A DNA stretch of 64,000 bases from CAZPQK01 sp964588695. GTDB taxonomy: Bacteria > Krumholzibacteriota > Krumholzibacteriia > WVZY01 > JAKEHA01. Of this stretch, positions 8,093 to 16,731 are shown one piece after another; position 1 is the first letter of the stretch; every line of letters begins with the position of its first letter. The stretch lies in contig CAZPQK010000001.1 of NCBI GenBank assembly GCA_964588695.1, positions 248,001-312,000 on the forward strand, given 5' to 3'. Both the position numbers and the translations under genes were made by a program. The notes below the pieces were generated by a model. That model was not told the DNA's origin and did not search any database. It worked only from the letters and a program-made list of their open reading frames with translations.

Positions 8093-8121
8093 TTGTGACA
8101 CTGTCACTTACGCTTTACAAT
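8093..8121 (+). promoter_or_regulatory. Orphan plus-strand promoter with overlapping palindrome
   Basis: TTGTGA (8093-8098), a 17-nt spacer and TACAAT (8116-8121). The palindrome GTGAC-act-GTCAC (8095-8107) overlaps the -35 region and could be an operator. No plus-strand gene follows; a transcript would run antisense into the S9 peptidase gene. Confidence 0.3.
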
Positions 8122-8172
8122 GACTCGCCAGAGAAGCCCCGCGAGGTCGCCTGGCCCGCTCTGGGTAAGCGT

Positions 8173-10569
8173 TTACTTAACTCCATCTGGAAGCGTTGTT
8201 TCGAATAACCTCAGGATTCTTGTCAACTGGTCGTTCCACGACGTGGCACGTTGGTAGCCGTGGCCTTCCACCGGGTGAAGGGCCAACTCCCAGTTCTCCT
8301 TCTCCAACTCAATGAGCTTCTGCGACAACCTGACGATGTCGGCGGCTAACACGTTGGAATCCTCCAGGCCGTGTAACATCAACAGGTTTCCTTTAAGGCC
8401 GTCGGCGAAGTAGATGGGCGAACTTTTGCGAAACGCCTCCGGGTTGTCGGTCGGCGTGCCCAGAATCCGCGAGGTATACCAATGGTTGTAGTGAGCCCAA
8501 TCGGTCACCGACCGCAGCGCGGCCCCCGAGGTCATAACATCGCCGTGACGGAAAAGCGCCATTAGGGTCAGAAAGCCCCCGTACGAACCGCCGTAGCAGC
8601 CAACCTGATCCTTGCCGACACCGTGTTCCTTCATTAAGTATTTCGCGGCATCGGCAACGTCGTCTACGTCACGCCCTCCCATGTGCTCGTGGATGGCGAC
8701 GCGAAAGTCGCGTCCGTACCCCTCCGACGCTCGGAAATCGACGTTAACCACCGTGTACCCGCGCGCTGCCAGCAGATGGTTGAACATGTATTCGCGATAG
8801 TAGTACGACCAGTAGTCGGTAACGTTCTGCAGGTACCCGGCACCATGGATAAACACGATGCCAGCGCCGTTGGGTTTGGCGCCAAAGTCACGTGGGTTAA
8901 ACAGATGGGCGCGAATCCGCTCGCCATCGGAAGCCCGGAACGTAATGACTTCCGGAACAATCCACGGATAGGAGCGAAAGTTTTCCGTCGTAGACTGGGT
9001 ATGCGGCCCTGCCACCAGTTGCTGGTCGAGGTCGATGGTGTACAGTTCATCGGGCGTTCGCACGGTAGAGAACAGCGCGGCCGCGCGCCGCATGCGGCCA
9101 TCAAACACCAATTGGTAACTGCCCAGATTGCTGGTGACCAGCGTTCGTTCGCCAGCTCGGGTCATTTGCCACAACCGACGCGAGCCAGGCGCGCCTTCAT
9201 TAGTGACCAACCACCAAACGTCGCGTTGCTCATCGAACCACGCAGAGTGCACTTCCCACGGGCCACGCGTGAGTTGCTGACGGGCGCCGGTTAAATCAAC
9301 CGTGTAGAGGTGAGCGTAACCTTCGCGCTCGCAAATATAGTAAACCGAGTTGCCGCCCGGCATCCATGCGCCCGTGTTGTAAAAATCAGGTCCGCCAACC
9401 CAAGCAGTGTCTTCGTAGTGATCGATCAGAGTTGCGGACAGTTTTCCGTCGTCGTTGGTAGAACCGGCCGGGTCGAGCGTGTAAAAAAACCGGTGGTGCC
9501 AGTCTGCAGTGATTCCGCGTAGCAACAGTTGGTCGGTGCGCGGAGCCCACGACATCGCCACCATCCACTCGCTGTCGTCGGAGTCCATCCAGGTAGCGTC
9601 CTTGGTTCCCAAGTCGACGATCGCTATTCCCGTCTGGTCCTGCGCCTCGCCAACTTTCGCCCGCGTGTCGCGCGATTCAACGTAGCCGCTTTCGGTAACC
9701 CACTCGGGCACGATGGGTGCGCGGGTTCCCGAGGCCTCTTTTTCCAACTCTACCGCCAGATAACGACCGCTGGGTGACACCATCAGGCCAGTAATGTTCA
9801 GGTCGCTTCCCAGGTACGTCGGCTTAAGCGGAGGATCATCCTCTTCATCCTCGCGGGCGAAGTCGGCGAACAGTTCGCGCTGCTGGTTTTCCAAGAACCC
9901 GCGCTGGTCGTTTTCCGGCTCTTCGTCCGGTTCGTCCGCGGTTCGCAGGTCCGTTAATTGTGTCACCGGACCGCCGCTCCACGGGGTCGAAAACAGGTTA
10001 TCCCCAGCCACATAAAACACAGTCGAACCGTCCGGAGAAATCGCCGGACTCGATTCGTTGGCAACCGTGATCGCCAACGCCCGCTCTTGACCGGTCGTCG
10101 CATCGACCAGATAGATGTCGCCGCCCCTGGTTTCGACACAACGGCGGCGGGCGGTGTCCCAAACCGCGCTGGACGGAACCGTGCGCCTGGCCTCCGCCTT
10201 GCCGAGCGAGCGATAACTGGCTGTGGATAACTCAAACGCGAAGGTGCCGGCGCGCTTCTCCAAATCCAGATAGTTGTCGTACGGCGACTGCGGCCGCACC
10301 GCGTTTAACGAGTCCAGTGGACCAGGCCTGTTCCACTGGAAGTAGATGGTGCCGCCATCGGCGGAAAACCGTAAGTTGCTTGGCGAGGTACCGATCAAGC
10401 CGCCTCCCTGCACGATTTCGCGCACCGTAAGGTCTTCGAACTGTCGCTTCTCGGCACGAGTAAGATCGGCCGATTTTGGCAACCCCACCTCCAGGCTGGG
10501 CTTCTCTTCCTGCGAACACCCGCAAAGGACCAGAATCAGGAGCGGGGCAATCCATCGTTTCATGTTCAT
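8173..10569 (-). CDS. S9 family peptidase (DPP4/acyl-peptidase-like) lipoprotein
   Basis: 798 residues. The signal peptide 'MKRWIAPLLILVLCGC' ends in a lipobox, so the protein is probably anchored in a membrane and faces the periplasm or outside. Residues ~60-530 form a beta-propeller with WD40-like repeats ('SPSGRYLAV', 'SWAPRTDQLLLRG'). The C-terminal ~260 residues are an alpha/beta hydrolase with nucleophile 'GGSYGGF', the acid Asp in 'LHGLEDSNV' and the His in 'PVEGHGY'. Members cleave dipeptides or acyl residues from peptide N-termini. The start is the first ATG of MNMKRW, behind GGAAG. It is monocistronic as far as visible. Confidence 0.9.
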   Translation of the reverse strand: MNMKRWIAPLLILVLCGCSQEEKPSLEVGLPKSADLTRAEKRQFEDLTVREIVQGGGLIGTSPSNLRFSADGGTIYFQWNRPGPLDSLNAVRPQSPYDNYLDLEKRAGTFAFELSTASYRSLGKAEARRTVPSSAVWDTARRRCVETRGGDIYLVDATTGQERALAITVANESSPAISPDGSTVFYVAGDNLFSTPWSGGPVTQLTDLRTADEPDEEPENDQRGFLENQQRELFADFAREDEEDDPPLKPTYLGSDLNITGLMVSPSGRYLAVELEKEASGTRAPIVPEWVTESGYVESRDTRAKVGEAQDQTGIAIVDLGTKDATWMDSDDSEWMVAMSWAPRTDQLLLRGITADWHHRFFYTLDPAGSTNDDGKLSATLIDHYEDTAWVGGPDFYNTGAWMPGGNSVYYICEREGYAHLYTVDLTGARQQLTRGPWEVHSAWFDEQRDVWWLVTNEGAPGSRRLWQMTRAGERTLVTSNLGSYQLVFDGRMRRAAALFSTVRTPDELYTIDLDQQLVAGPHTQSTTENFRSYPWIVPEVITFRASDGERIRAHLFNPRDFGAKPNGAGIVFIHGAGYLQNVTDYWSYYYREYMFNHLLAARGYTVVNVDFRASEGYGRDFRVAIHEHMGGRDVDDVADAAKYLMKEHGVGKDQVGCYGGSYGGFLTLMALFRHGDVMTSGAALRSVTDWAHYNHWYTSRILGTPTDNPEAFRKSSPIYFADGLKGNLLMLHGLEDSNVLAADIVRLSQKLIELEKENWELALHPVEGHGYQRATSWNDQLTRILRLFETTLPDGVK

Positions 10570-10595
10570 AACTTCCCGGGTTAGTGCGACGCGGC

Positions 10596-10624
10596 TTGAT
10601 GACCAATTTGGGCGCGTGTATTAT
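10596..10624 (+). promoter_or_regulatory. Promoter of the small basic protein gene
   Basis: TTGATG (10596-10601), a 17-nt spacer and TATTAT (10619-10624), giving a leader of about 35 nt to the TTG start at 10667. Confidence 0.6.
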
Positions 10625-10666
10625 ATACCCCGCTACAATTGCGTACCATCACCAAGGAGCATCGTT

Positions 10667-10891
10667 TTGCCAAACAGAGCACGAAAGGCCGGAGCGGCGG
10701 TCAAGAGAGGGCTTAAGCTCGACAAAGCCGAGCTTAAAAAACTCATTAAAGAAGTCAAAGAAAAGAAAGCCACCGCGATATCCGGTCAGGAACGAGCGGT
10801 CGTGGCCCATTGCAACCGCCAGATCAGCGCTTACAAGCACTCGTTGCGTCGCCTGGCTCCCAAGAAAACCCGTAACAAGAAATCAGACTAA
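10667..10891 (+). CDS. Small, highly basic protein of unknown function
   Basis: 74 residues from a TTG start with AAGGAG seven nt upstream, behind a well-formed promoter. The frame is open further upstream but runs antisense through the S9 gene start, and no other start has a ribosome site. Roughly 30% of residues are Lys or Arg. There is a predicted helix 'LDKAELKKLIKEVKEKK' and a lysine-rich tail ending 'KKTRNKKSD'. One Cys and two His residues are present, with no zinc motif. The composition suggests a nucleic-acid- or ribosome-associated protein, but I recognise no family. It precedes an aminotransferase by 17 nt and may be co-transcribed with it. Confidence 0.7.
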   Translation: MPNRARKAGAAVKRGLKLDKAELKKLIKEVKEKKATAISGQERAVVAHCNRQISAYKHSLRRLAPKKTRNKKSD

Positions 10892-10908
10892 CAGAACGCG
10901 AGCGTTAG

Positions 10909-12111
10909 ATGATCAGGACTCAGTTCAATCAGGCGTTGGAATCAATTCGTATGTCTCCGATCGTTTCGATCAGCGAAGAAGCGCGCCTGCGCGCGGTCGA
11001 CTACGAAAAGTCGGGAAAGCCTTTTATTAGATTTCAGCGCGGCGAATTGGACTTTGCCACGCCGACATACATTGTCGACGCCATTAAAGAGGGGCTTGAT
11101 CGCGGACTTACGAAGTATCCCAAGTCCGGCGGCGAAGACTTCTACAAAGACGCCGTTCTGGAAAAACTCAAACGTGACCACGGCGCGACGGGACTGACAC
11201 GCGACAACATCGTCGCCACTTACGGCGGCCAGGAAGGCCTGGAGCTTTCGTTTAAGTTATTCGATCGCGGTGCAGGATTTTCGCCCACGTGGAGTTGTGC
11301 ACTGGAGAACTTCGTTCCTTACGCACAAGTCGACTTTGAAGAAGTGCCGCTAAACCAGGACTTCTCCATTGACTACGACAAGGTCGATCGCGCGACTCGC
11401 GACGCCGAGTTCTTTTATCTGAACAACCCGCAAAATCCCACAGGGAAGGTGTTCACCCGCGAAGAGCTCACGCGTGTGCTGGAAATTTGTACCCGCAACG
11501 ACTGCTTCTTGATTTCCGACGAAGCGTACGAAAAGTATACGTTCGACGGAACGCACCACGAATCACTCGCTGGTGCCGAGCAAGAAAATGTTATTTCGGT
11601 GTTCACGCTTTCCAAAACCTACGCGATGACTGGATGGCGCCTGGGCTATGTGGTTACTCGCAACACCCACGTAGCCAAGCTCTTGCGTTTGGGCAACTAC
11701 ACGCAAACCGCTGGCGTTACCACGTTCTTGCAGTTTGCTGGTGCGGAAGCGCTGAACAACACCGAAGCCAGCGACGCGCATATCCAATCCACTCGGAACG
11801 AGTTCGCCAAGCGACGCGACGCGCTGCACCGGGGCCTGACCGAATTACCCGGAGTGTCGGTCGACAAGCCACAGGGAGCGTTCTACCTGTTCCCCAACTT
11901 TACCGAGTTGATTCCTCGTAACCTTGAAGGCGAAGCCCGCCAGAAGTTCGTTTATCGGCTGCTGATGGAACACGGCATGGCAACCGTGTACGGCAGTTGT
12001 TTTGGCGGTCACTTTACCGATAACCTGCGGTTCTCGTTCTCGGCGACACCGGTGGAGATTATTGAAGAAGGGGTCGCGCGCTTGCGCGAAGCCATCGAGA
12101 CTGCACTATAG
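10909..12111 (+). CDS. Class I/II PLP-dependent aminotransferase (aspartate aminotransferase-like)
   Basis: 400 residues. Fold-type I features are the substrate-side 'PQNPTGKVFTREEL', 'LISDEAYEKYTFDG' (PLP Asp/Tyr) and the Schiff-base lysine in 'TLSKTYAMTGWRLGYV'. A C-terminal 'QGAFYLFPNF' follows. The family moves an amino group between an amino acid and a 2-oxoacid; the closest functional group by motif is AspAT subgroup I-gamma, but the exact substrate is not readable. The start ATG at 10909 has no strong ribosome site, so it may depend on the upstream small gene. A downstream ATG at residue 15 ('MSPIVSISEE') is a possible alternative start. Confidence 0.88.
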   Translation: MIRTQFNQALESIRMSPIVSISEEARLRAVDYEKSGKPFIRFQRGELDFATPTYIVDAIKEGLDRGLTKYPKSGGEDFYKDAVLEKLKRDHGATGLTRDNIVATYGGQEGLELSFKLFDRGAGFSPTWSCALENFVPYAQVDFEEVPLNQDFSIDYDKVDRATRDAEFFYLNNPQNPTGKVFTREELTRVLEICTRNDCFLISDEAYEKYTFDGTHHESLAGAEQENVISVFTLSKTYAMTGWRLGYVVTRNTHVAKLLRLGNYTQTAGVTTFLQFAGAEALNNTEASDAHIQSTRNEFAKRRDALHRGLTELPGVSVDKPQGAFYLFPNFTELIPRNLEGEARQKFVYRLLMEHGMATVYGSCFGGHFTDNLRFSFSATPVEIIEEGVARLREAIETAL

Positions 12112-12510
12112 CTACAAGTGGTAGTGATCGCTTTCGCTTGCCCGCTCCATAATGGTGGGTAGCCCGGCAACGCTGTCGACTTTGCTTAGCACGGTCTCAG
12201 CGTCGAGACCCAACATGGCCATGGACGCACTACAGGCGATCAATTGAACGTTTTCCGATTCCCGGACTGCAGCCAGGGTCTGCGATAGCGGCGCATGGTC
12301 GTAGCGGTCAAACGCCGCGCGCATTTCCGCGTTGGGCTCGGCCGCGCGATCCCACATGTCGGTAACAAACGTTGCCAGCGCATCGTACTGCAAAAACACC
12401 CAACAACCCTTGCCCAACGACGCGGCCGTAGCAGCCAGGTTCACCGCCTGAAACAGGGTTTGATAGTCCGATCGCGTCACCATAATGACGACATGTTTAG
12501 ATTGCGGCAT
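12112..12510 (-). CDS. DsrE/DsrF-like family protein
   Basis: 132 residues with the small alpha/beta sulfur-relay fold: beta-1 'KHVVIMVTRS', an amphipathic 'QAVNLAATAASLGKGCWVFLQYDA' and a conserved strand-cysteine 'VQLIACSASMAMLG'. Relatives carry or transfer persulfide sulfur, or act as peroxiredoxin-like proteins. The cysteine in the 'IACS' position is retained. It ends one base from the convergent aminotransferase gene. The start ATG follows GGAG by eight nt. The specific partner is unknown; the desulfurase at 3.2-4.4 kb is the only obvious sulfur donor here. Confidence 0.75.
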   Translation of the reverse strand: MPQSKHVVIMVTRSDYQTLFQAVNLAATAASLGKGCWVFLQYDALATFVTDMWDRAAEPNAEMRAAFDRYDHAPLSQTLAAVRESENVQLIACSASMAMLGLDAETVLSKVDSVAGLPTIMERASESDHYHL

Positions 12511-12545
12511 TGTTGTTTCTCCGGGCGCTTCAAAGCTGCGCGAAC

Positions 12546-12573
12546 TTGCGCTGTCGTGTAGTTTGGTTATACT
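12546..12573 (+). promoter_or_regulatory. Promoter of the RibD-type reductase gene
   Basis: TTGCGC (12546-12551), a 16-nt spacer and TATACT (12568-12573), giving a leader of about 30 nt to the ATG at 12611. Confidence 0.5.
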
Positions 12574-12610
12574 GCAACGAACCTAGCGACTCCAAACCGT
12601 TTTGAGACCG

Positions 12611-13294
12611 ATGCCCAAACGCCGCCCTCACGTGAGTGTAAACCTCGCTATCTCTCTGGATGGCAAGATTACCACCTATCGCCGCGAAAACTTCCCGCTC
12701 GGAACCAAACGCGACCGACTACGCATGGACGAAATCCGCGCCGAAAACGACGCAGTTATCATCGGCGCGGGCACACTTCGTCATGATGGTTACCCAATCC
12801 TGGTGCGGGACGACAAAGTTCGGCGCCGGCGCGTGCGCAACCACGACCACGCTCACCCCATCAACGTCGTACTAAGCCGCCGACTGGACATGCCGTTGAA
12901 TCGCAAACTATGGAAACATGAAGAAACCCGGAAGGTGGTCTACACGACCAAACTCGCGCCCGCCCGGGCCATCGCGAAATTCAGTAAAGTTTGCGAAGTC
13001 GTGGTGCTGCCACGAAAGACACTTTCGCCCGAAGCGGTGCTTGCCGATTTGTACAAGCGGGGGTGTCGGCGAGTACTCTTGGAGGGTGGCGGGACCGTTC
13101 ACTTTGCTTTTGCGGCCGAGGGCGTCATCGACGAACTGTTCGTCACGCTGACCCCACGACTTATCGGAGGCGCCGACGCGCCAACCTTGATGGACGGCAA
13201 AGGTTTCCTAAAGCGCAACCACCTTGAGTTAAAGCTCAAGTCGGTCACACAAATCGGGCAAGAGCTATACCTGAATTACCTGGTAAAGCGCTAG
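12611..13294 (+). CDS. RibD C-terminal / dihydrofolate reductase-like NADPH reductase
   Basis: 227 residues from the ATG at 12611 (an in-frame TTG at 12602 is less likely). The fold is the RibD C-terminal / pyrimidine reductase type: 'VSVNLAISLDGKITT', 'NDAVIIGAGTLRHDGYP', 'VLLEGGGTVHFAFAAEGVIDEL' and 'LTPRLIGG'. It probably reduces the ribosyl-aminopyrimidine of riboflavin synthesis with NADPH, but it is a stand-alone reductase without the deaminase domain. No other rib gene is in the window, so another pyrimidine-like substrate is possible. Confidence 0.85.
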   Translation: MPKRRPHVSVNLAISLDGKITTYRRENFPLGTKRDRLRMDEIRAENDAVIIGAGTLRHDGYPILVRDDKVRRRRVRNHDHAHPINVVLSRRLDMPLNRKLWKHEETRKVVYTTKLAPARAIAKFSKVCEVVVLPRKTLSPEAVLADLYKRGCRRVLLEGGGTVHFAFAAEGVIDELFVTLTPRLIGGADAPTLMDGKGFLKRNHLELKLKSVTQIGQELYLNYLVKR

Positions 13295-13313
13295 CCCCGA
13301 CTCCCTGGAGCAT

Positions 13314-14138
13314 TTAGGTTACCCGTTCGCGAATCTTTTCGTAGAGTTCGTAGCTAACGTGCGGCTGCCCCATGTTGTCCCGACCTTTGAACCCGTGAAA
13401 GTCAGATCCACCCGACATTAGCATCCCGCGCTCTTCGACCATCGCTTCGAGTCGCGCAATCATCGAGTTGCTGTGGTGCGGATGATACACTTCGATCCCG
13501 TCAAACCCTTTGTCCAACAACTCATAGAAGTCATCTTTGGAATCACTCAGCGAGCCCGGGTGCGCAATCAGCGCAACCCCTCCGGCGTCGTGAATGTGAC
13601 GAACTGCATCTGCGGGTGTCATCTTGTACTTGTCAACGTAGGCAGGACCGTCTTCGCCAATGTATTTGTCAAACGCTTCGCCAAACTCGCTCACGTATCC
13701 AGCCTCCAACAACGCTTCGGCAATGTGCGGACGCCCCAGCGCGCCTTCGCCGGCTTTGGCAAGTACCGCCTGCTTGTCGATGTGCACACCAACTTCGGCA
13801 AGCTTATCGATGATCTTCATACCACGGTCTTCGCGGGTGTCGCGAAACTTGGAGAGCTCGGCAGCGAGCGCCTGACTGGTTGTGTCGATCCCGTAACCCA
13901 GGATGTGCAGATCACGACCGTTGTGAACACAACTAAGCTCAACCCCGGACATAACCTCCATCCCGTTCTCCGCACCTGCGGCCGCTAGTTCGGTAAATCC
14001 ATCGACCGAATCGTGGTCTGACAACGCAATGGCTTTAAGGCCCTTGCGAATCGCAAAGGAAACCAAATCAGTGGGCGAATAGGTGCCGTCCGAGAACGTC
14101 GAATGCATGTGCATGTCGACCCAAGCTTGTGTGCTCAT
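13314..14138 (-). CDS. PHP-domain phosphoesterase (nucleoside 3',5'-bisphosphate / RNase AM-like)
   Basis: 274 residues. The four PHP metal motifs are intact: 'DMHMHSTFSDG', 'LSDHDSVDG', 'GVELSC' with a later 'LIAHPGS', and 'SGGSDFHG'. The TrpH/YciV subfamily removes the 3' phosphate from nucleoside 3',5'-bisphosphates and trims RNA 5' ends. The insertion 'GRPHIAEALLEAGYV' between metal motifs is typical of that subfamily. It is convergent with the reductase gene (19-nt gap) and divergent from the M24 peptidase. Confidence 0.85.
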   Translation of the reverse strand: MSTQAWVDMHMHSTFSDGTYSPTDLVSFAIRKGLKAIALSDHDSVDGFTELAAAGAENGMEVMSGVELSCVHNGRDLHILGYGIDTTSQALAAELSKFRDTREDRGMKIIDKLAEVGVHIDKQAVLAKAGEGALGRPHIAEALLEAGYVSEFGEAFDKYIGEDGPAYVDKYKMTPADAVRHIHDAGGVALIAHPGSLSDSKDDFYELLDKGFDGIEVYHPHHSNSMIARLEAMVEERGMLMSGGSDFHGFKGRDNMGQPHVSYELYEKIRERVT

Positions 14139-14262
14139 CTTGTGGTGTAATCCTCTCTAGGTTGGGTACCCGACATTCCCCTGTGGCGGGCGGTTGCTTT
14201 GTGCGGGTAGGATAAGGACTTAGGTTAAGTGTTTCAAGCCAATTGCGTCCGAAGGAGATTTC

Positions 14263-15414
14263 ATGGCCCGCCCCCCCGCAACCTTGATTTACGCGGCGAG
14301 TGAATTTGACGCCGACCTGCGCTACGCCAGCGGTTTTGTCGCCGGCGATCCGTTTTTGTTTGTGCAAACGCCGGAGGGGCGGAAGATACTGGTCGTTTCC
14401 GACCTGGAACTTGATCGAGCGCGACAGGCAAAAAACGCGAGAGTGCTGCCGTGGCGCGAGTTTGCAGAGCGGGCAACCCAACGTGGAGACGCCGGAAGCA
14501 GTTGGAGCTCCGGGGCCAAACACACTGCGGCCATTATTCGCGAGGTCTTGCGCGAGTTGAAACTTCGTCGGGTGCGAGTGCCCGCCAGCTTCCCGGTGGC
14601 ACTGGCAGATGCACTTCGTCAACAAAAGGTGACAGTGTCGCCCGAGCCCGGTGCACTTTACCCGCGCCGGTGGACCAAGACCGAAACCGAAGTTGCCGCA
14701 ATCGCCAAAGCCATGCGAGTGACCGAACGCGGAATTCGCGCTGGTCTGGATGTACTTCGCGATGCCGAGATAAAAGACGGTTGGATTGTTCACCGTGGCA
14801 AGCGGCTTACATCGGAAGCGCTTCGCGCTGTCATCGATGGCGAGATTTTTGCGGCCGGCTACCTGCCCGCCAACACGATTGTCGCCGGCGGCAAGCAAGG
14901 ATGCGATCCGCACGAGCGCGGGCACGGTCCGCTACGCGCCAATCAGCCGATTATCATCGATGTCTTTCCCCGGTCACAAACAAGCGGATACTTTGCCGAT
15001 ATCACGCGCACCGTGGTTAAAGGCAAGGCTGAACCGCGCGTCCGAAATATGTTCCGCGCCGTCAAGCGTGCGCAACGCAATGCGCTGGCCGCGCTTCGAT
15101 CGGGAGTCAACGGCAAACGCATCCACGAACTGGTTCAAGACACGTTCGAAACCCAGGGATTCCCCACCGGCGAAATAGACGGGCGCATGCAGGGCTTCTT
15201 TCACGGCACTGGGCACGGACTGGGGCTCGACATCCACGAACCCCCACGGATTGGCAACGCTGACGTGAAACTAAAGGCGGGAATGGTAGTAACTGTTGAG
15301 CCCGGGTTGTACTACCACCCGGTGGGCGGTGTTCGCATCGAAGACACCGTTGTGATTACCAGGAATGGAATAAACAACCTCACGCGATTGCCCAAGACAT
15401 TGGAAATCGCGTGA
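14263..15414 (+). CDS. M24 family metallopeptidase (Xaa-Pro aminopeptidase-like)
   Basis: 383 residues with the pita-bread fold. Metal ligands are visible in 'PIIIDVFP', 'YFADITRT', 'FFHGTGHGLGLDIHE', 'VTVEPGLYY' and 'GGVRIEDTVV', so the site is complete. The N-terminal ~160 residues are the creatinase-type domain. It probably removes an N-terminal residue preceding proline in the cytosol; no signal peptide is present. The ATG at 14263 has a GAAGGAG site. The stop codon lies inside a 12-bp inverted repeat. Confidence 0.9.
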   Translation: MARPPATLIYAASEFDADLRYASGFVAGDPFLFVQTPEGRKILVVSDLELDRARQAKNARVLPWREFAERATQRGDAGSSWSSGAKHTAAIIREVLRELKLRRVRVPASFPVALADALRQQKVTVSPEPGALYPRRWTKTETEVAAIAKAMRVTERGIRAGLDVLRDAEIKDGWIVHRGKRLTSEALRAVIDGEIFAAGYLPANTIVAGGKQGCDPHERGHGPLRANQPIIIDVFPRSQTSGYFADITRTVVKGKAEPRVRNMFRAVKRAQRNALAALRSGVNGKRIHELVQDTFETQGFPTGEIDGRMQGFFHGTGHGLGLDIHEPPRIGNADVKLKAGMVVTVEPGLYYHPVGGVRIEDTVVITRNGINNLTRLPKTLEIA

Positions 15415-15416
15415 GG
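15378..15416. repeat. 12-bp inverted repeat spanning the M24 peptidase stop codon
   Basis: CCTCACGCGATT (15378-15389) pairs perfectly with 15405-15416. The second arm contains the TGA of the peptidase gene. No T-run follows, so it may be a 3'-end stabilising hairpin or a rho-independent site with a poor tail. Confidence 0.55.
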
Positions 15417-15456
15417 CTTCTCCCGCGTCGCTCTTGACTGCGCGCGTACGGTTGAG

Positions 15457-16572
15457 TTACTGGGTCGCCGTCCCGGGAAGAATAATCTCCGCGCCACCGT
15501 CGATATAACCAGCAAACAGACGATCGGTCGTTCCGGGCACGACAAATAGAGTGCGGACGCGATCGGCACGCAGTCCGCCGCCACGATTGTACCCGATGAA
15601 GCTACCGTTCCCCAGACGACGAGCAACGCCGTTCTGAGTTCCAACCCACAAAACGTCTCCGACGAACGCCACCGCATAAGTAATGTCGCTAGGAAGTCCG
15701 TTCAAGCGAGTGTACTGAGTCCAGATGTTGTCGTCCGGGTCAAAGCTAAGTACACCGGTCGAACCCATCGCAAACCACATGAGGTCATTGGTCGCGTCGT
15801 ACACCATGTCGGTAACGTGAGGCTCGGTGAGCCCGGTTTGCACCGGGTTGTACGTGGTCACACCCGAACCGGGTCTGTGGATGGTAATGCCGTGCTGCGT
15901 TTGTTGCGCGCTAGGTACAATGAATTCGATTCGTGGCGAGTACCACCGCTCTTCGCCGCGCGGCGAGTCGTGAACAACGACGCGCGACGTCAACACGTCA
16001 AGCAACCCTTGGGCCGTGCCGAACCTCGTCCAGCGTTGTTGCACCGGAAGTGGCGAGTTGTCGTCATAAATTGCGACGCCGTTGTTGGTCGCAACAAACA
16101 GTTGGTTGTTATAGCTGGTAATGTCGGCAACCAGGTTATCGGTGAGACCGGAGTCGGTGTTAAGGATCGACCACGAATCCAGTGCCATGTTGTAAACGCT
16201 AATCCCGCCGCCCCACGTTGACACCCAGACCTTGCCGTTGAATTCGTGAAGGCCGCGGCATTTGGGGTTTGCCAGGCCAACGTTTTGATCCCAGGAACCT
16301 TCCCACTGTCCGGCACTGTTAAACCGGGTCACACCGAGCGCCGTGGAAATCCAAATATCGGAGTTGCTATCCACCATGATGTCGTAGACGTCGGAGCTAT
16401 GAAGGCCACGGGGCTGGCCCAAGGTCGGATCAATCGGCTTTACGGAGAACTTAGTTCCCGTATTCACCTGCGGTGGATCATCCGGGGTGGGAGGTTTGTT
16501 TACGTCCTCGCATCCCATCGCCAGAACGCCCGCCACCATTGTGGCGATAGTCGCTAGCCAAACTCTCTTCAA
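15457..16572 (-). CDS. Lipoprotein with regulator-type beta-propeller repeats
   Basis: 371 residues from a TTG start at 16572, seven nt behind GGGAGG. This start gives a clean signal peptide with lipobox 'LAMG-C' at residue ~21; earlier in-frame codons would put 16 unrelated residues before it. The body has repeated blades like the two-component-regulator propeller ('GLHSSDVYDIMVDSNSDIWISTA' type; 'GLPSDITYAVAFVGDVLWVGT'). No kinase, HTH or catalytic domain follows the propeller. It is likely an exported sensing or scaffold protein of unknown ligand. Confidence 0.8.
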   Translation of the reverse strand: MKRVWLATIATMVAGVLAMGCEDVNKPPTPDDPPQVNTGTKFSVKPIDPTLGQPRGLHSSDVYDIMVDSNSDIWISTALGVTRFNSAGQWEGSWDQNVGLANPKCRGLHEFNGKVWVSTWGGGISVYNMALDSWSILNTDSGLTDNLVADITSYNNQLFVATNNGVAIYDDNSPLPVQQRWTRFGTAQGLLDVLTSRVVVHDSPRGEERWYSPRIEFIVPSAQQTQHGITIHRPGSGVTTYNPVQTGLTEPHVTDMVYDATNDLMWFAMGSTGVLSFDPDDNIWTQYTRLNGLPSDITYAVAFVGDVLWVGTQNGVARRLGNGSFIGYNRGGGLRADRVRTLFVVPGTTDRLFAGYIDGGAEIILPGTATQ

Positions 16573-16712
16573 TCTGAAACCTCCCAAAGGGCCGTCGCAC
16601 TGCGAGCCCAATGAAAACATAATTCATTTAGCAGCAGTCACTTACGAGTGCGATTAGCTAAAATAACAAGTGGGGATTAAGCCTGGTGGTATGAGGGCAT
16701 GATAGGTGGTGA

Positions 16713-16731
16713 CCCCTTAATTGTCAAGGGG
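16713..16731 (-). repeat. Short inverted repeat after uvrC
   Basis: CCCCTT (16713-16718) and AAGGGG (16726-16731) form a six-base stem just beyond the uvrC stop. It has no U-tract, so it is at best a weak terminator. The rest of 16621-16731 shows nothing I can support. Confidence 0.3.

Noticed and set aside
14068..14925. 285-codon minus-strand open frame
   Set aside because: Antisense to the M24 peptidase gene with intact metal motifs; low-complexity composition and no start signals.
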